From NCBI RefSeq assembly GCF_003367375.1, contig NZ_CP031416.1, forward strand, positions 3,045,501 to 3,109,500: a DNA stretch of 64,000 nt, in the 5' to 3' direction. This document shows positions 34,280-43,571 of this stretch, piece by piece. Under the pieces are notes generated by a model. That model worked only from the letters and a program-made list of their open reading frames with translations, was not told where the DNA came from and searched no databases. Source of the DNA: Gallaecimonas mangrovi. GTDB taxonomy: Bacteria > Pseudomonadota > Gammaproteobacteria > Enterobacterales > Gallaecimonadaceae. The position numbers and the translations under genes were made by a program. How positions within the stretch are numbered: position 1 is the first letter of the stretch; each line of letters begins with the position of its first letter.

Positions 34280-35572
34280 TTAACCACCAAACGCAAATTT
34301 ACAGAAAAACAAAATTGCCAATACCAACACCGTTGGGCTGATTTCCTTGAACCGGCCAGCCAGGGCCTTCACCACCGCGTAGCTGATAAAACCAAGGGCA
34401 ATACCGGTGGCAATGGAGTAGGTCAGCGGCATCATTACCAGCACCACTGCCGCCGGGACAGTTTCGGTTAAATCATCCCATTGTAAGTGGCGAAGGCTAC
34501 CCATCATCAACACCGCCACATACACCAAGGCACCGGCGGTGGCAAAAGACGGCACCATTTTCGCCAAAGGCGCAAAAAACAGCGACAACAGGAACAACAC
34601 CCCGACCGTCACTGCGGTTAGGCCACTGCGGCCACCGGCGGCAACCCCGGCAGAGCTTTCCACATAAGAGGTGGTGGTTGAGGTACCCAAGGTGGCACCG
34701 ACAATGGTGGCTGTGCTGTCAGCCAATAACGCTTTTGATAGGCGCGGCAAGTTGCCTTTTTTGTCTAACAAGTCAGCCTTTTGTGCCACGGCTAGCAGGG
34801 TACCGGAGGTGTCAAAAAGGTCAACGAACAGGAACGCAAAAATGACCGACAACATGCTCAGATGAAAAGCACCGCTGATGTCCATTTTCGCCAAAGTGGG
34901 CATGATTGAAGGCGGCGCAGACACCACACCGTGGTATTGCACCTGGCCGGTAATAATACCAAGGGCAGTTATCAGCAAAATGGCGATCAGCACACCGCCT
35001 CTGACCCGATGGGCTTCCAGTGCCACAATCAAAAAGAAACCGACGATGGCTAAAATCACCGATGGCTGGGATAAATCGCCCAAGGTCACCAGGGTCTCGT
35101 GCTGCCCCACCACAATATGGGCGTTAATAAGGCCGATTAGTGCCAGAAATAGGCCAATACCGGCAGCAATACCTACCTTCAAGGCACCGGGAATGGAGTT
35201 GATTATCCACTCGCGAATGCGAAACAGCGACAGCAGCACGAAGATACAGCCGGAGAAAAACACGCAGCCCAGCGCGGTTTCCCAGCTGTAACCATTTTGC
35301 TGCACTACGGTGTAGGTAAAGAAGGCGTTAAGGCCCATACCCGGCGCCAGAGCAATGGGGTAGTTCGCCAAAAAGCCCATCACAAAACAGCCAAAGGCTG
35401 CCGCTAGACAGGTGGCAACGAAAACGGCGCCATGGTCCATACCGGTTTTTTCCAAAACCGACGGGTTTACAACAATGATATAGGCCATGGTCAGGAAGGT
35501 GGTGATCCCGGCGATCACTTCCCGACGGATGTTAGTGCCCAGTTCGCGGAGCTTGAACAGTTTTTCGAGCAT
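34280..35572 (-). CDS. NCS2-type purine permease (AzgA-like)
   Basis: A 430-residue inner-membrane permease with about 12-14 hydrophobic segments. Typical AzgA-type elements are the start LFKLRELGTNIRREVIAGITTFLTMAY, ALAPGMGLNAFFTYTV (~75-90), FVDLFDTSGTLLAVAQKADL (~245-264) and TSTTTSYVESSAGVAAGGRSG (~295). These proteins import hypoxanthine, guanine or adenine with H+. ATG 35572 is used; a GTG lies three codons upstream. gpt follows 3 nt after the stop. Confidence 0.93.
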   Translation of the reverse strand: MLEKLFKLRELGTNIRREVIAGITTFLTMAYIIVVNPSVLEKTGMDHGAVFVATCLAAAFGCFVMGFLANYPIALAPGMGLNAFFTYTVVQQNGYSWETALGCVFFSGCIFVLLSLFRIREWIINSIPGALKVGIAAGIGLFLALIGLINAHIVVGQHETLVTLGDLSQPSVILAIVGFFLIVALEAHRVRGGVLIAILLITALGIITGQVQYHGVVSAPPSIMPTLAKMDISGAFHLSMLSVIFAFLFVDLFDTSGTLLAVAQKADLLDKKGNLPRLSKALLADSTATIVGATLGTSTTTSYVESSAGVAAGGRSGLTAVTVGVLFLLSLFFAPLAKMVPSFATAGALVYVAVLMMGSLRHLQWDDLTETVPAAVVLVMMPLTYSIATGIALGFISYAVVKALAGRFKEISPTVLVLAILFFCKFAFGG

Positions 35573-35709
35573 GGCTGCCACTCTAGAGATAGGAATGGCG
35601 CGCGATTATCCAAGCAGGAAAGGCCTTTTGCAAGGCGCAGCGCAGCCAATTCAGGGCGTTGTTGAGTTAGCAATATGTTACCCGGAAAAGGCCGCTGGTA
35701 AAGTGGTAA

Positions 35710-35737
35710 TAAAAAAGGCCGCTTACGCGGCCTTTTT
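35710..35737 (-). terminator. terminator after pstB
   Basis: AAAAAAGGCCGC/GCGGCCTTTTT stem, directly beyond the pstB stop; it ends the pst operon without a phoU gene. Confidence 0.88.
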
Positions 35738-35739
35738 CG

Positions 35740-36540
35740 TTAACCAAATGTGCCTTGCACATAATCTTTGGTGCGCTGATTAACCGGTTTTTTGAAAACC
35801 TGTTCGGTTTCGCCAAACTCGATCAGCTCGCCCAAGTACATAAAGGCGGTGAAATCAGAGATCCGCTGTGCCTGCTGCATGTTGTGGGTAACGATAACAA
35901 TGGTGTAGTGCTTACGCAGATCGTTAATCAAATCTTCGATGCCTTGGGTCGCAATGGGGTCCAGTGCCGACGTTGGCTCGTCCATCAAAATCACCTCAGG
36001 CTTGAGGGCAATGGTACGGGCAATACAAAGCCGCTGTTGCTGACCGCCAGACAGGCTAGAGGCGTCAGAAGTCAGTTTGTCTTTCACTTCGTTCCACAGC
36101 TGGGCATGTTCCAGTGCTTCACGTACCCGTTTATCCATCTCTTTTTTGGACAAGCGCTCGTAGAGCTTGATACCAAAAGCGATGTTGTCGTAGATGCTCA
36201 TCGGGAACGGGGTTGGCTTTTGGAACACCATTCCCACTTTGGCCCGCAGGTCATTGAGGTTTACTTTGCCAGTTAGCAGGCAAAGCTCGTCCAGCATTAC
36301 ATGGCCTTCGGCACGTTGGCCGGGGTAGAGTTCATAAATGCGGTTCATACAGCGCAGCAGCGTTGACTTGCCGCAACCGGAAGGTCCAATCATGGCCGTG
36401 ACCCGGTTTTTATAGATAGGCAAGCTAACATCAAACAGCGCTTGCTTGTCTTTACCGTAGAAAAAGCTCAGGCCTTGTACGTCCATACGCTTTTTCAAAG
36501 GAGAGGCTTGGTAATCTTGGATTAAGGCGACCTGGCTCAT
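35740..36540 (-). CDS. pstB: phosphate ABC transporter ATPase PstB
   Basis: The ATP-hydrolysing subunit of the high-affinity phosphate importer. The 266-residue protein has Walker [10 protein letters not shown] (~53-61), the signature [14 protein letters not shown] (~160-173), Walker [14 protein letters not shown] (~179-191) and the H-loop VTHNM. Its start overlaps the pstA stop (TGATG), so they are translationally coupled. It ends the operon; phoU, often the next gene, is absent here. Confidence 0.97.
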   Translation of the reverse strand: MSQVALIQDYQASPLKKRMDVQGLSFFYGKDKQALFDVSLPIYKNRVTAMIGPSGCGKSTLLRCMNRIYELYPGQRAEGHVMLDELCLLTGKVNLNDLRAKVGMVFQKPTPFPMSIYDNIAFGIKLYERLSKKEMDKRVREALEHAQLWNEVKDKLTSDASSLSGGQQQRLCIARTIALKPEVILMDEPTSALDPIATQGIEDLINDLRKHYTIVIVTHNMQQAQRISDFTAFMYLGELIEFGETEQVFKKPVNQRTKDYVQGTFG

Positions 36541-37373
36541 CAGGACCTCCGTTTTTTCAGTTGGGGCAGCGCCCGCGACAAAACATTCAAAGCCAAAATA
36601 GCCATGGTGATCAGCAGCGCGCCTGACCAGGCTAATTGGTTCCAGGAATCGTAAGGGCTCATGGCAAACTGGTAGATAGTGACCGGCAGGTTGGCCATGG
36701 GCTCATTGGGGTTCAGGGTCATAAAGCTGGAGTTGAGTGCGGTAAACAGCAATGGAGCGGTTTCACCACTGATCCGCGCCACCGACAGCAAAATACCGGT
36801 CACAATACCGGTACCGACCGAGCGGTAGCACAGGCTAACAATGACTTTCCAGCGGGGTGTGCCAAGGCCGGCACCGGCTTCACGCAGGTTACGGGGCACC
36901 AGTTTCAGCATTTCTTCGGTGGTACTGATGATGATGGGCAGCGCAATAATAGCCAGGGCAATGCTACCCGCCCAGCCAGAAAAGTGCCCCATAAACACCA
37001 CCACCAACTGATAAACAAACAGGCCTATCAAAATCGACGGGGCGCTCATCAACATGCCGTTTAAAAAGCGGATGATATCGGCGGTTTTGGAGTGCTGGCC
37101 AAATTCAGCCAACCAGGTGCCTGCCAACACCCCAATGGGGGTTGCCAGCAAAATACCCAGCGCTGTCATGATAAGGCTGCCCATAATGGCGTTGGCCAAA
37201 CCGCCCTCGCCGCCCGGGCCCGGGGTGACTTCGGTAAAGAGCGACCAGCTCATACCGGCCATTCCCTTTTCAAAGAGCGTGGCTAAAATCACCACCAGTA
37301 CGCCTAAGCCCAACAGCGTTGAGCAGACGCAAAAACCTTTAAAGAAAACATTCTTTACTTTACGCATGATCAT
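36540..37373 (-). CDS. pstA: phosphate ABC transporter permease PstA
   Basis: An inner-membrane permease of the Pst system, 277 residues with six hydrophobic segments and the ABC-permease EAA-type loop ([15 protein letters not shown], ~178-192). Its N-terminal ATG overlaps the pstC stop by four bases (ATGA) and its stop overlaps the pstB start. Order and spacing follow pstSCAB. Confidence 0.96.
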   Translation of the reverse strand: MIMRKVKNVFFKGFCVCSTLLGLGVLVVILATLFEKGMAGMSWSLFTEVTPGPGGEGGLANAIMGSLIMTALGILLATPIGVLAGTWLAEFGQHSKTADIIRFLNGMLMSAPSILIGLFVYQLVVVFMGHFSGWAGSIALAIIALPIIISTTEEMLKLVPRNLREAGAGLGTPRWKVIVSLCYRSVGTGIVTGILLSVARISGETAPLLFTALNSSFMTLNPNEPMANLPVTIYQFAMSPYDSWNQLAWSGALLITMAILALNVLSRALPQLKKRRS

Positions 37374-38305
37374 TGGCGGTTCCTCCGCAGCAGCACGCGA
37401 GCGGTACCCATAACGATGAAGGTGATAAGGAACAGCACCAGGCCCAGACCAATCAGAGAAGCGATATGAATATCACCGGTCGCTTCGTTGAACTGCTCGG
37501 CAATGGTGGCAGAGATAGAAGTAGCCGGCATAAACAGGCTCATTTCGATACTTTGGGCACCACCAATCACAAAGGTAATGGCCATGGTTTCACCGAGGGC
37601 CCGTCCCAGCGCGAGGATCAGCGCGCCGAAAATGGGGCCCTTGATGGCAGGCAACAAGACCTTGGCAATCACTTCGTATTGGGTGGCACCGATACCGTAG
37701 GTGGCTTCACGCAGTACCCCAGGTACCGTGCTCAAGGCTTCTTTAATCAGAGAGGTGAGAATAGGCAGGATCATAAACGCCAGGATAATACCTGATGTCA
37801 GCAAACCCACGCCCATGGGCGGCCCGCTGAAGAAGTTGCCAATCACTGGCAGGTCGGCCAAATGCTCACCGGCCCAAATTTGAAAGCCGCCCGAGAACCA
37901 AGGGGCAAACACGAACAGGCCCCACATGCCGTAAATGATGCTGGGCACAGCAGCCAACAACTCAATAGCAATAGACAATGGCTTGGACAGCCACTTGGGG
38001 CAAAGCTCTGACAAGAAGATGGCAACACCGATACCGACAGGCAACGCCAATGCCACCGCGATAACTGAGGAAACCAGGGTGCCGTATAAAGCGTTGGCGG
38101 CACCAAAGTTCTTGGTAACCGGGTTCCATTCAGTGCTGGTAAAAAAGCCCAAACCGAACTTTTCTAACGCTGGCCATGCCCCTGTTACCAGGGAGATAAG
38201 CAAAGCGAACATCAGCACCGCAATTAAGCCGGCGCTGGCCCAACTGGCCTTTCGGAAGAAGTCATCGCCATCCACTGGGAATGCCTTGAGCAGTAATGCT
38301 TTCAT
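37370..38305 (-). CDS. pstC: phosphate ABC transporter permease PstC
   Basis: The second Pst permease, 311 residues with six hydrophobic segments; family blocks include FGLGFFTSTEWNPVTKNFGA (~50-69), the EAA loop VLREATYGIGATQYEVI (~205-221) and ALGRALGETMAITFVIG (~240-256). It partners PstA in the membrane. A GC-rich stem-loop lies between pstS and pstC. The 4-nt overlap with pstA points to coupling. Confidence 0.96.
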   Translation of the reverse strand: MKALLLKAFPVDGDDFFRKASWASAGLIAVLMFALLISLVTGAWPALEKFGLGFFTSTEWNPVTKNFGAANALYGTLVSSVIAVALALPVGIGVAIFLSELCPKWLSKPLSIAIELLAAVPSIIYGMWGLFVFAPWFSGGFQIWAGEHLADLPVIGNFFSGPPMGVGLLTSGIILAFMILPILTSLIKEALSTVPGVLREATYGIGATQYEVIAKVLLPAIKGPIFGALILALGRALGETMAITFVIGGAQSIEMSLFMPATSISATIAEQFNEATGDIHIASLIGLGLVLFLITFIVMGTARVLLRRNRQ

Positions 38306-38333
38306 AAATAAAGGTTCAGCTCCAGATACGACT

Positions 38334-38358
38334 AAGCCCCCGCACTGGGCGGGGGCTA
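38334..38358 (-). terminator. stem-loop between pstS and pstC (attenuator-like)
   Basis: AGCCCCCGC/GCGGGGGCT stem with a short loop lies between the pstS stop and the pstC start. It lacks a strong U-run, so it may trim or protect the pstS mRNA 3' end and lower pstCAB expression relative to pstS rather than stop transcription fully. Confidence 0.6.
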
Positions 38359-38373
38359 ATTAAGGCCATGAAT

Positions 38374-39423
38374 TTACTGGTAAATTGCTTGGCCATTGCT
38401 GGATTTAATGTCCTTGTTCCACATGGTTTCAATCATGTGCACAACGTTATCCGGCATCGGTACGTAATCCAGGTCGGTTGCCAGCTTGTCACCGTGCTCA
38501 TAACCCCACTGGAAGAACTTCAGTACTTCCTTGGCGGTGTCAGGCTTAGCCTGTTCTTTGTGCATCAGGATGAAAGTGGCAGCCGTCATCGGCCAGGAAG
38601 TGGCACCAGGCTGGTCGTTCAAAATCAGTTTGAAGCCAGGCGCGTGGCTCCAGTCAGCGTTAGCAGCAGCGGCTTGGAAAGCAGACATAGTCGGCTCAAC
38701 AAAGTCACCCGCTTTGTTCTGCATTTGGGTGTAGGTCAGGTGGTTAGTGGTGGCATAAGCGAACTCAACATAACCGATAGCACCGCGAGTACGCTTAACG
38801 AAGTTAGCCACACCAGCGTTACCTTTACCGCCCAGCTGATGCGCTTCTCTCGGCCACGCCACTTCTTTACCTACACCAACACTGGATTTCCACTCGGGGG
38901 AGACGCGGCTCAGAAAATCGGTGAAGTTAAAGCTAGTGCCGGAACCGTCAGAGCGGTGCACAGCGTAGATAGGCATATGTGGCAGCTTCACACCTGGGTT
39001 CAGGCTTTTCAGCGCTGCGTCATCCCAAGATTTGATTTTGCCCATATAGATGTCGGCCAGAACGGCACCTGACATTTTTAATTCACCGGCTTTAACACCG
39101 GGGACATTAACAACAGCGACAATGGCACCCATTACCGCCGGGAATTGAACCAGACCTTGTTTATCCAGCTCAGATTTGTCCAATGGCGCATCGGAAGCAC
39201 CGAAATCGACGGTGTTAGCAATGATTTGCTTGATACCGCCACCAGAACCGATAGCTTGGTAGTTCAGTTTGACGCCGGTTTCCTTGTTATATTGCTCAGC
39301 CCATTTGGCGTAAACAGGGTAAGGGAAGGTAGCACCGGCACCGTTAATAACAGTGTCTGCAAGTGCAGAGGCCGAACCCAGAACAGCGCAGCTAAGTACC
39401 ACACCTTTAAGCAACTTCTTCAT
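38374..39423 (-). CDS. pstS: periplasmic phosphate-binding protein PstS
   Basis: The high-affinity phosphate-binding protein, 349 residues with a signal peptide (cleaved near residue 22, ASALA^D). The mature start DTVINGAGATFPYPVYAKW and the phosphate-site segments VDFGASDAPLDKSEL (~72-86) and VHRSDGSGTSFNFTDFL (~152-168) are typical. It heads the pst operon; a Pho box lies ~85-100 bp upstream. Binding proteins are usually needed in excess, in line with the stem-loop that follows. Confidence 0.97.
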   Translation of the reverse strand: MKKLLKGVVLSCAVLGSASALADTVINGAGATFPYPVYAKWAEQYNKETGVKLNYQAIGSGGGIKQIIANTVDFGASDAPLDKSELDKQGLVQFPAVMGAIVAVVNVPGVKAGELKMSGAVLADIYMGKIKSWDDAALKSLNPGVKLPHMPIYAVHRSDGSGTSFNFTDFLSRVSPEWKSSVGVGKEVAWPREAHQLGGKGNAGVANFVKRTRGAIGYVEFAYATTNHLTYTQMQNKAGDFVEPTMSAFQAAAANADWSHAPGFKLILNDQPGATSWPMTAATFILMHKEQAKPDTAKEVLKFFQWGYEHGDKLATDLDYVPMPDNVVHMIETMWNKDIKSSNGQAIYQ

Positions 39424-39506
39424 ATCTTGATCCTAAACCAGTTGGTGAGTTGGGCGACTTATCGCCCCCTTTTTTCATCAGGTCGGCAGTTTTTTATCAT
39501 CGCAAG

Positions 39507-39524
39507 ATGACGTTCATGTGACAG
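39507..39524 (-). promoter_or_regulatory. Pho box upstream of pstS
   Basis: On the minus strand CTGTCACATGAACGTCAT holds two 7-mers 11 bp apart: CTGTCAC (6/7 to CTGTCAT) and ACGTCAT (5/7). An AT-rich GATAAA-type -10 follows about 10 bp on. The location and spacing fit PhoB activation of pstSCAB. Confidence 0.75.
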
Positions 39525-39585
39525 ACAAAAACCGGTTGCAGAAAAAGGTATGAAGCGCGGGTGGGTAGTAAGGGAAAAAAGCCAA

Positions 39586-39612
39586 TAAAAAAGGGCCTTT
39601 AAGGCCCCTTTT
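39586..39612 (-). terminator. terminator of the small ORF unit
   Basis: On the minus strand GGGGCCTT/AAGGCCC is followed by T6, ~27 bp beyond the small ORF stop. Confidence 0.8.
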
Positions 39613-39638
39613 GTCTGACTCAAGACAGGATTATTTTT

Positions 39639-39758
39639 TTAATTTTTTTTCGCAGGCTTAGACCACTGCGTGGGGTACAACACCAGCCGCAAACTTTGCT
39701 GTTGTTGTTTAGCCGGCGGGAAGATGCCTTGGTTAGCAAAAGGAATCACTATTTTCAT
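39639..39758 (-). CDS. 39-residue small protein behind a structured leader
   Basis: A short ORF from ATG 39758 preceded by GAGGAG 8 bases upstream. The product begins MKIVIPFANQGIFPPAKQQQ, has an N-terminal strand or weakly hydrophobic stretch and a Gln-rich middle, and ends basic (WSKPAKKN). I recognise no family. The ORF lies between a folded leader and a clear terminator, so it is likely a separate transcript. It could be a real microprotein or a leader peptide. Confidence 0.5.
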   Translation of the reverse strand: MKIVIPFANQGIFPPAKQQQQSLRLVLYPTQWSKPAKKN

Positions 39759-39761
39759 CTC

Positions 39762-39905
39762 TATTACTCCTCTCATTCGTTCACAGGCTTCTCGGCAGTG
39801 CCCTTGTGGGCGCCTGATCTCGGTTCCGTGGAGATACTTACCCCCCAATCCATGGGGTCAGCTCGAGGAGGCTTTATTCAACCTCGAAAGCAGTATAGCT
39901 AAAAT
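39762..39905 (-). ncRNA. highly structured leader, possible riboswitch or small RNA
   Basis: Read on the minus strand, this ~140-nt leader folds into several stems: CGAGG/CCTCG; ACCCC/GGGGGT around an ATGGATT loop; CGG/CCG; and a composite arm CAGGC-(GCCC-ACAA-GGGC)-GCCTG. A GAGGAG ribosome site and the small ORF follow at once. It does not match the consensus of riboswitch classes I can recall (yybP, TPP, SAM, GEMM, ZTP, Moco, glycine). An aptamer function is inference. Confidence 0.45.
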
Positions 39906-39992
39906 GTAGTTTTATTACAACAAAACAAGGGTTAAATTTAAATATAGGTGTATTTACGCGCACGTAAAGTAATTTAATTACATAAAGAGCGC

Positions 39993-40020
39993 AAAAAAAG
40001 CCCACTTGCAACAGTGGGCT
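39993..40020 (-). terminator. terminator after the aminopeptidase gene
   Basis: AGCCCACT/AGTGGGCT stem; on the minus strand it is followed by T7, 11 bp beyond the stop. Confidence 0.85.
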
Positions 40021-40030
40021 TTCCTTTACG

Positions 40031-41572
40031 TTAAAGCAGGTAACTGGCAACCAGGGTAATAATGGGTGCAGCAGAAGGTGTGCCGTGCTGCCAGTCACCA
40101 CCATCAATGCCAGAACCGGCAATATCAAGGTGGGTAAAGGGCAGCGGCTGGCTGCTATCAAGGCCATGTTGGCTTAAACCCGAGGCGATATCTAAAAACG
40201 CCATGGGGAACTGATGGCCACGGGCCGTAACCGAAGAACCCGCATTATTACAACTGAGCACATCGTCAGCACGGGTACGAGGCGCAATAAAGGCGTAATC
40301 TTCTGGCCGTACGCGGGAAATATCAGCCGGGTCCCCATAAAGGTCGCCAAGGGTCGACAGTGTCAGGCCGGTTTTTAATAACCGAGCTGGGCCATTTTCT
40401 ACTGCCGCAGTGTAAGGCCCAAGGGCGCGGGCGGCATGGCCGGTAAGGGTGGCAATGGAGAAAATTTCGGGCTCTACCGCCGCCAGCGCATCTTGGCGAA
40501 GGTGTGACAACAAATCGGCCAGAACCAAGCGCCCTTCGGCATCGGTATTACCGATACGCACCCGCACACCGGCGTGGCTGTTGATAATTTCATCGGCAAC
40601 AAAGCTGTCGGCGCCAATGGAATTTCGCACCGCGCCAATCTCAGCCACGGCTTTAATACCCTTGGGTTTAAGCTCGGCTAGCGCTTTCATAAAGCCCGCC
40701 ACCGCGGCAGCGCCACCTTTATCACGGCTCATCCCTGCCATGTGGCCACCGACTTTTAAGTCAGCGCCGCCGGTATCGTAAGTCACCCCTTTACCGGCAA
40801 AGAGCAGCGTTTTTTCAATGTCCCCTTCACCTTGGTATTCAAGGCGGATCACGCAAGGGACGTGCCTATCAACCGCCTGGCTGGCACGGGCCACCGCCAT
40901 CAGTAACGGATAATCCCGATTCAAAGTGTCGGTGTCACGCAGCACCGAAACCTTGACCGAGCTACCGGCAAAAAGCCTTTCGCAGTGCTCGGCAAATTTA
41001 AGCGGCGCCATACGTTCGGGGTTAGTGCCACAAAGGTCGCGACCGGCGCGCCGGCCTGCTTCAATGGCCATTGCCGCATCAAGATCTAACTTGTCAGATA
41101 ACACACCGACTCGCGTTACAGGCTCAATGGCGTCTTCGGTTAAGGACTCGCGCGCTTCCAGCGGTTGCCAGAGTGCGTGCCAAAAGCCCAGCAAGGTCAC
41201 CAGTTCGGCTTGCTGGTAACGGGGTTGTTCCGGCACCCCGGCAACCATCAACAGCGGCGCCTTACTTCCTGCCTCACGGGCAACAATGGCGGCCTTTTTA
41301 CCGGCTTCATAAAAGCGGCGAACATCGTCGTAATCGCGGCCTAAAGAGCCAGTTGCTGACGCAATAAGGCGTTTTCCCGGTACGGCATCGGCGGCCAGCA
41401 ACAAACAGCCGCTTTCAAAACGGGCGTCCAAGCGTTGATAGTTGGCGACGATGTCTGCCAGGGGAGACTCAAGGGCGGCATTAGCACCGTGGACAAGAAT
41501 GAGGGCGTCGTAGTCACTGCTCTGAAGGGCAGTGTTTAACTCGGTTTCACGTTGTGGTTTGGCAAAGGCCAT
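40031..41572 (-). CDS. M17-family leucyl aminopeptidase
   Basis: A cytosolic two-metal aminopeptidase, 513 residues. The C-terminal catalytic domain carries GKGVTYDTGGADLKVGGHMA (~266-285), the second metal-site block MSRDKGGAAAVAG and the family signature NTDAEGRLVLAD (~345-356). The N-terminal ~170 residues are a diverged M17 N-domain. ATG 41572 follows an AGGAAG site; the longer upstream frame is unlikely. It is more divergent than standard PepA or PepB, so I give no gene symbol. Confidence 0.9.
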   Translation of the reverse strand: MAFAKPQRETELNTALQSSDYDALILVHGANAALESPLADIVANYQRLDARFESGCLLLAADAVPGKRLIASATGSLGRDYDDVRRFYEAGKKAAIVAREAGSKAPLLMVAGVPEQPRYQQAELVTLLGFWHALWQPLEARESLTEDAIEPVTRVGVLSDKLDLDAAMAIEAGRRAGRDLCGTNPERMAPLKFAEHCERLFAGSSVKVSVLRDTDTLNRDYPLLMAVARASQAVDRHVPCVIRLEYQGEGDIEKTLLFAGKGVTYDTGGADLKVGGHMAGMSRDKGGAAAVAGFMKALAELKPKGIKAVAEIGAVRNSIGADSFVADEIINSHAGVRVRIGNTDAEGRLVLADLLSHLRQDALAAVEPEIFSIATLTGHAARALGPYTAAVENGPARLLKTGLTLSTLGDLYGDPADISRVRPEDYAFIAPRTRADDVLSCNNAGSSVTARGHQFPMAFLDIASGLSQHGLDSSQPLPFTHLDIAGSGIDGGDWQHGTPSAAPIITLVASYLL

Positions 41573-41669
41573 AACAGCTTCCTGTAGATGACATTGTCGC
41601 CATTCTAGGTCAGCACACCATGGCAAACCAAGGCCAGTGAGTAACAGCAGGCCTTGGTTCAGTGTCAAT

Positions 41670-43115
41670 TTATTGTCCCAAGGGCACCAACCAGCGGCGA
41701 CCACTCAACCGGAGCGCACCCAACACCAAAATAACAGTGCCAAAGGCCAGCCCTATCAGCCAGGAAAATTGGTCACTAATGTCGCCTTTTAGCAATGAGA
41801 CAAGGCATAACAGCGCCAAGGCGCCGCTGCACCACCAAAGCCTGGCCACACGGCGACGGCCAACGCCTTTAGCCATAGGCCACAGCACCGGTGCCAAGGT
41901 GGCAACCCAAAACAACCAGGGAAATACCCAAAAACGGATACCGGCATCCATCGGGAGATAGCGCGCGGCCAGCAGCACCAGCAAGGTGGCAAAAGGTAAG
42001 CTGCCCGCCATCACCAGGCACTGGCGGTTATAGCGATAAAGCCAGGTTCCGGCTTTAAGCTTGTTGTTGGCTCTAAGTGCCCCGGCAAACAGCATGGCCA
42101 TTAAGGCAATGCCCAGTACGCTAAACAGCAAAATAATCGTCAGGCCACCAAAACTGCCGTAATGGAGCGCCGAAAAGCCACTGTAGATATAACGCGCCGC
42201 CGGCATGTTGGCCTGTTCCACCACGGCTACCGCCTGATCGCTGCCCGGGCTAAAGCTGACTTCTTTGGCTTCAATCAGTTGCTGGCCACGCGGTGCACTG
42301 GCTATCACTTTTTCAGCGGCATCTTTCCAGGGGCCAATCGTTAAGGTGTAGGGCTGAGCCTCGAGTAACTTTTGGCTTTGCGCCAGCAACGCCGATGGCG
42401 CTAATTGCGCAGCAGCTTTACCGCTTGCCGGGGGATTTTGGGTAAAACCCAGTTCGTTCATCAGGGCCGTGCGGTCATGATGATAGGGCCCTGCCAATAA
42501 CAGGCCCTGGTAGATGCTAATCAGGCAAAAAACGGCGCCAGTTAAGGCATACATCAACAGATACGGCAGTGTCGCCAAACCCACCAGCTTATGCAGATCC
42601 AGCCATTTATCTTTAACCGAATCGCCCCTAAATTGCTGAAATTGCCGCTTCAGGTTGGGCCAGTGCACCACCATGCCGTTAATCAACAATACCAACATTA
42701 AGATGGAGATAAACCCGGCAATATAGATACCCAGCGGCAGTGACAGGCTGTAGTGAATATTTAAAAGGGTACGGTTAGCACTGCCGCTGAGCACTTTGTG
42801 AACCACGGTGCCGTCGCTCAACATGGCGTCAAAGCTTTTGCTACCAAAATAATAAAGAGGAAAGCCGCCACTGGCATTGGGGTAAAAGGCCAATACCGCC
42901 CCCGGCTTTAAGCTGCCTTGTTGTTCGAGGTTATGGGCGACCTTGTCCATCGCCTGGCCCAAGGTAACGGTGTGGGGCCGGTCAAATTCCCAGTGACTTA
43001 GGGCGTCGTGAAAAAACAATACAATACCGGTAAATACAATCACCGCCAGCGGTGGCGTGATAACAACTCCGACCCAATTATGTACCTGGGTCCAATAACG
43101 GCGCGCAAAACTCAC
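41670..43115 (-). CDS. PepSY-type membrane protein of an iron-linked operon
   Basis: A ~481-residue membrane protein of the PepSY/PiuB type: four or more hydrophobic segments, starting with VHNWVGVVITPPLAVIVFTG (~12-31), a His that may bind haem, and a large periplasmic region (~60-125). Such proteins often act as ferric-siderophore reductases or uptake helpers. GTG 43115 overlaps the stop of the upstream gene (GTGA), so it is coupled. It is third in the Fur-type operon starting at 43560. Confidence 0.8.
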   Translation of the reverse strand: MSFARRYWTQVHNWVGVVITPPLAVIVFTGIVLFFHDALSHWEFDRPHTVTLGQAMDKVAHNLEQQGSLKPGAVLAFYPNASGGFPLYYFGSKSFDAMLSDGTVVHKVLSGSANRTLLNIHYSLSLPLGIYIAGFISILMLVLLINGMVVHWPNLKRQFQQFRGDSVKDKWLDLHKLVGLATLPYLLMYALTGAVFCLISIYQGLLLAGPYHHDRTALMNELGFTQNPPASGKAAAQLAPSALLAQSQKLLEAQPYTLTIGPWKDAAEKVIASAPRGQQLIEAKEVSFSPGSDQAVAVVEQANMPAARYIYSGFSALHYGSFGGLTIILLFSVLGIALMAMLFAGALRANNKLKAGTWLYRYNRQCLVMAGSLPFATLLVLLAARYLPMDAGIRFWVFPWLFWVATLAPVLWPMAKGVGRRRVARLWWCSGALALLCLVSLLKGDISDQFSWLIGLAFGTVILVLGALRLSGRRWLVPLGQ

Positions 43116-43360
43116 CAAAACACCCCATTTACCGCTAACGACAACACCAATGCCGCAGACCAAGACAGCGCCGAGCGCACAAGTTTGCGTCCGTCACACA
43201 GCATAAACATGGCAACCAAAGCCCAAATAGGAATGGCGGCCAATAAAATGCCGGCCAATCTGCTGCCACTGCTGATGGGCATCAGCAAGAACCAGTTAAG
43301 CGATAATGACAGGCTCAGCAGCCCACCGATGGCAAGGCTCAGCAGCAGACGCAGCGTCAC
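43112..43360 (-). CDS. small membrane protein, DUF3649-like, iron-uptake operon
   Basis: An 82-residue protein with two or three hydrophobic segments (SLAIGGLLSLSLSLNWFLLM ~8-27; LAGILLAAIPIWALVAMFML; ALVLSLAVNGVFW). It resembles the DUF3649 proteins found beside PepSY proteins in iron-uptake operons. It begins with GTG at 43360 overlapping the upstream stop (GTGA), and its stop overlaps the next start. Function unknown. Confidence 0.7.
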   Translation of the reverse strand: MTLRLLLSLAIGGLLSLSLSLNWFLLMPISSGSRLAGILLAAIPIWALVAMFMLCDGRKLVRSALSWSAALVLSLAVNGVFW

Positions 43361-43560
43361 AATGCTCTCCTAGGCAGTACCACAGGCCACAATACCAACC
43401 CGGTCATGGCCCCACTGAGGGCAATCACCCATTGCGCCGTGTCAGCAAAGGCCCAGGCACAAACCAGCACCAACAGCGTAACTAGGGTAACAATGCTCCA
43501 AAAATACTGCCGCCAGCGCCAGGCAAACCACATCAGTAGCATGGTGACTACAGCCAACAT
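43357..43560 (-). CDS. small membrane protein, DUF3325-like, iron-uptake operon
   Basis: A 67-residue protein with two hydrophobic segments (MLAVVTMLLMWFAWRW ~1-16; VTLLVLVCAWAFAD). ATG 43560 follows GGAGG by ~5 bases. The small size, sequence pattern and position before DUF3649-like and PepSY genes match DUF3325 proteins of Fur-controlled operons. It is the first gene, directly behind the Fur box. Confidence 0.7.
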   Translation of the reverse strand: MLAVVTMLLMWFAWRWRQYFWSIVTLVTLLVLVCAWAFADTAQWVIALSGAMTGLVLWPVVLPRRAL

Positions 43561-43571
43561 ACCGGCCTCCA

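Noticed and set aside
35573..35709. Purine riboswitch or PurR site before the permease-gpt pair
   Set aside because: No purine-aptamer core and no ACGCAAACGTTT-like operator is visible.
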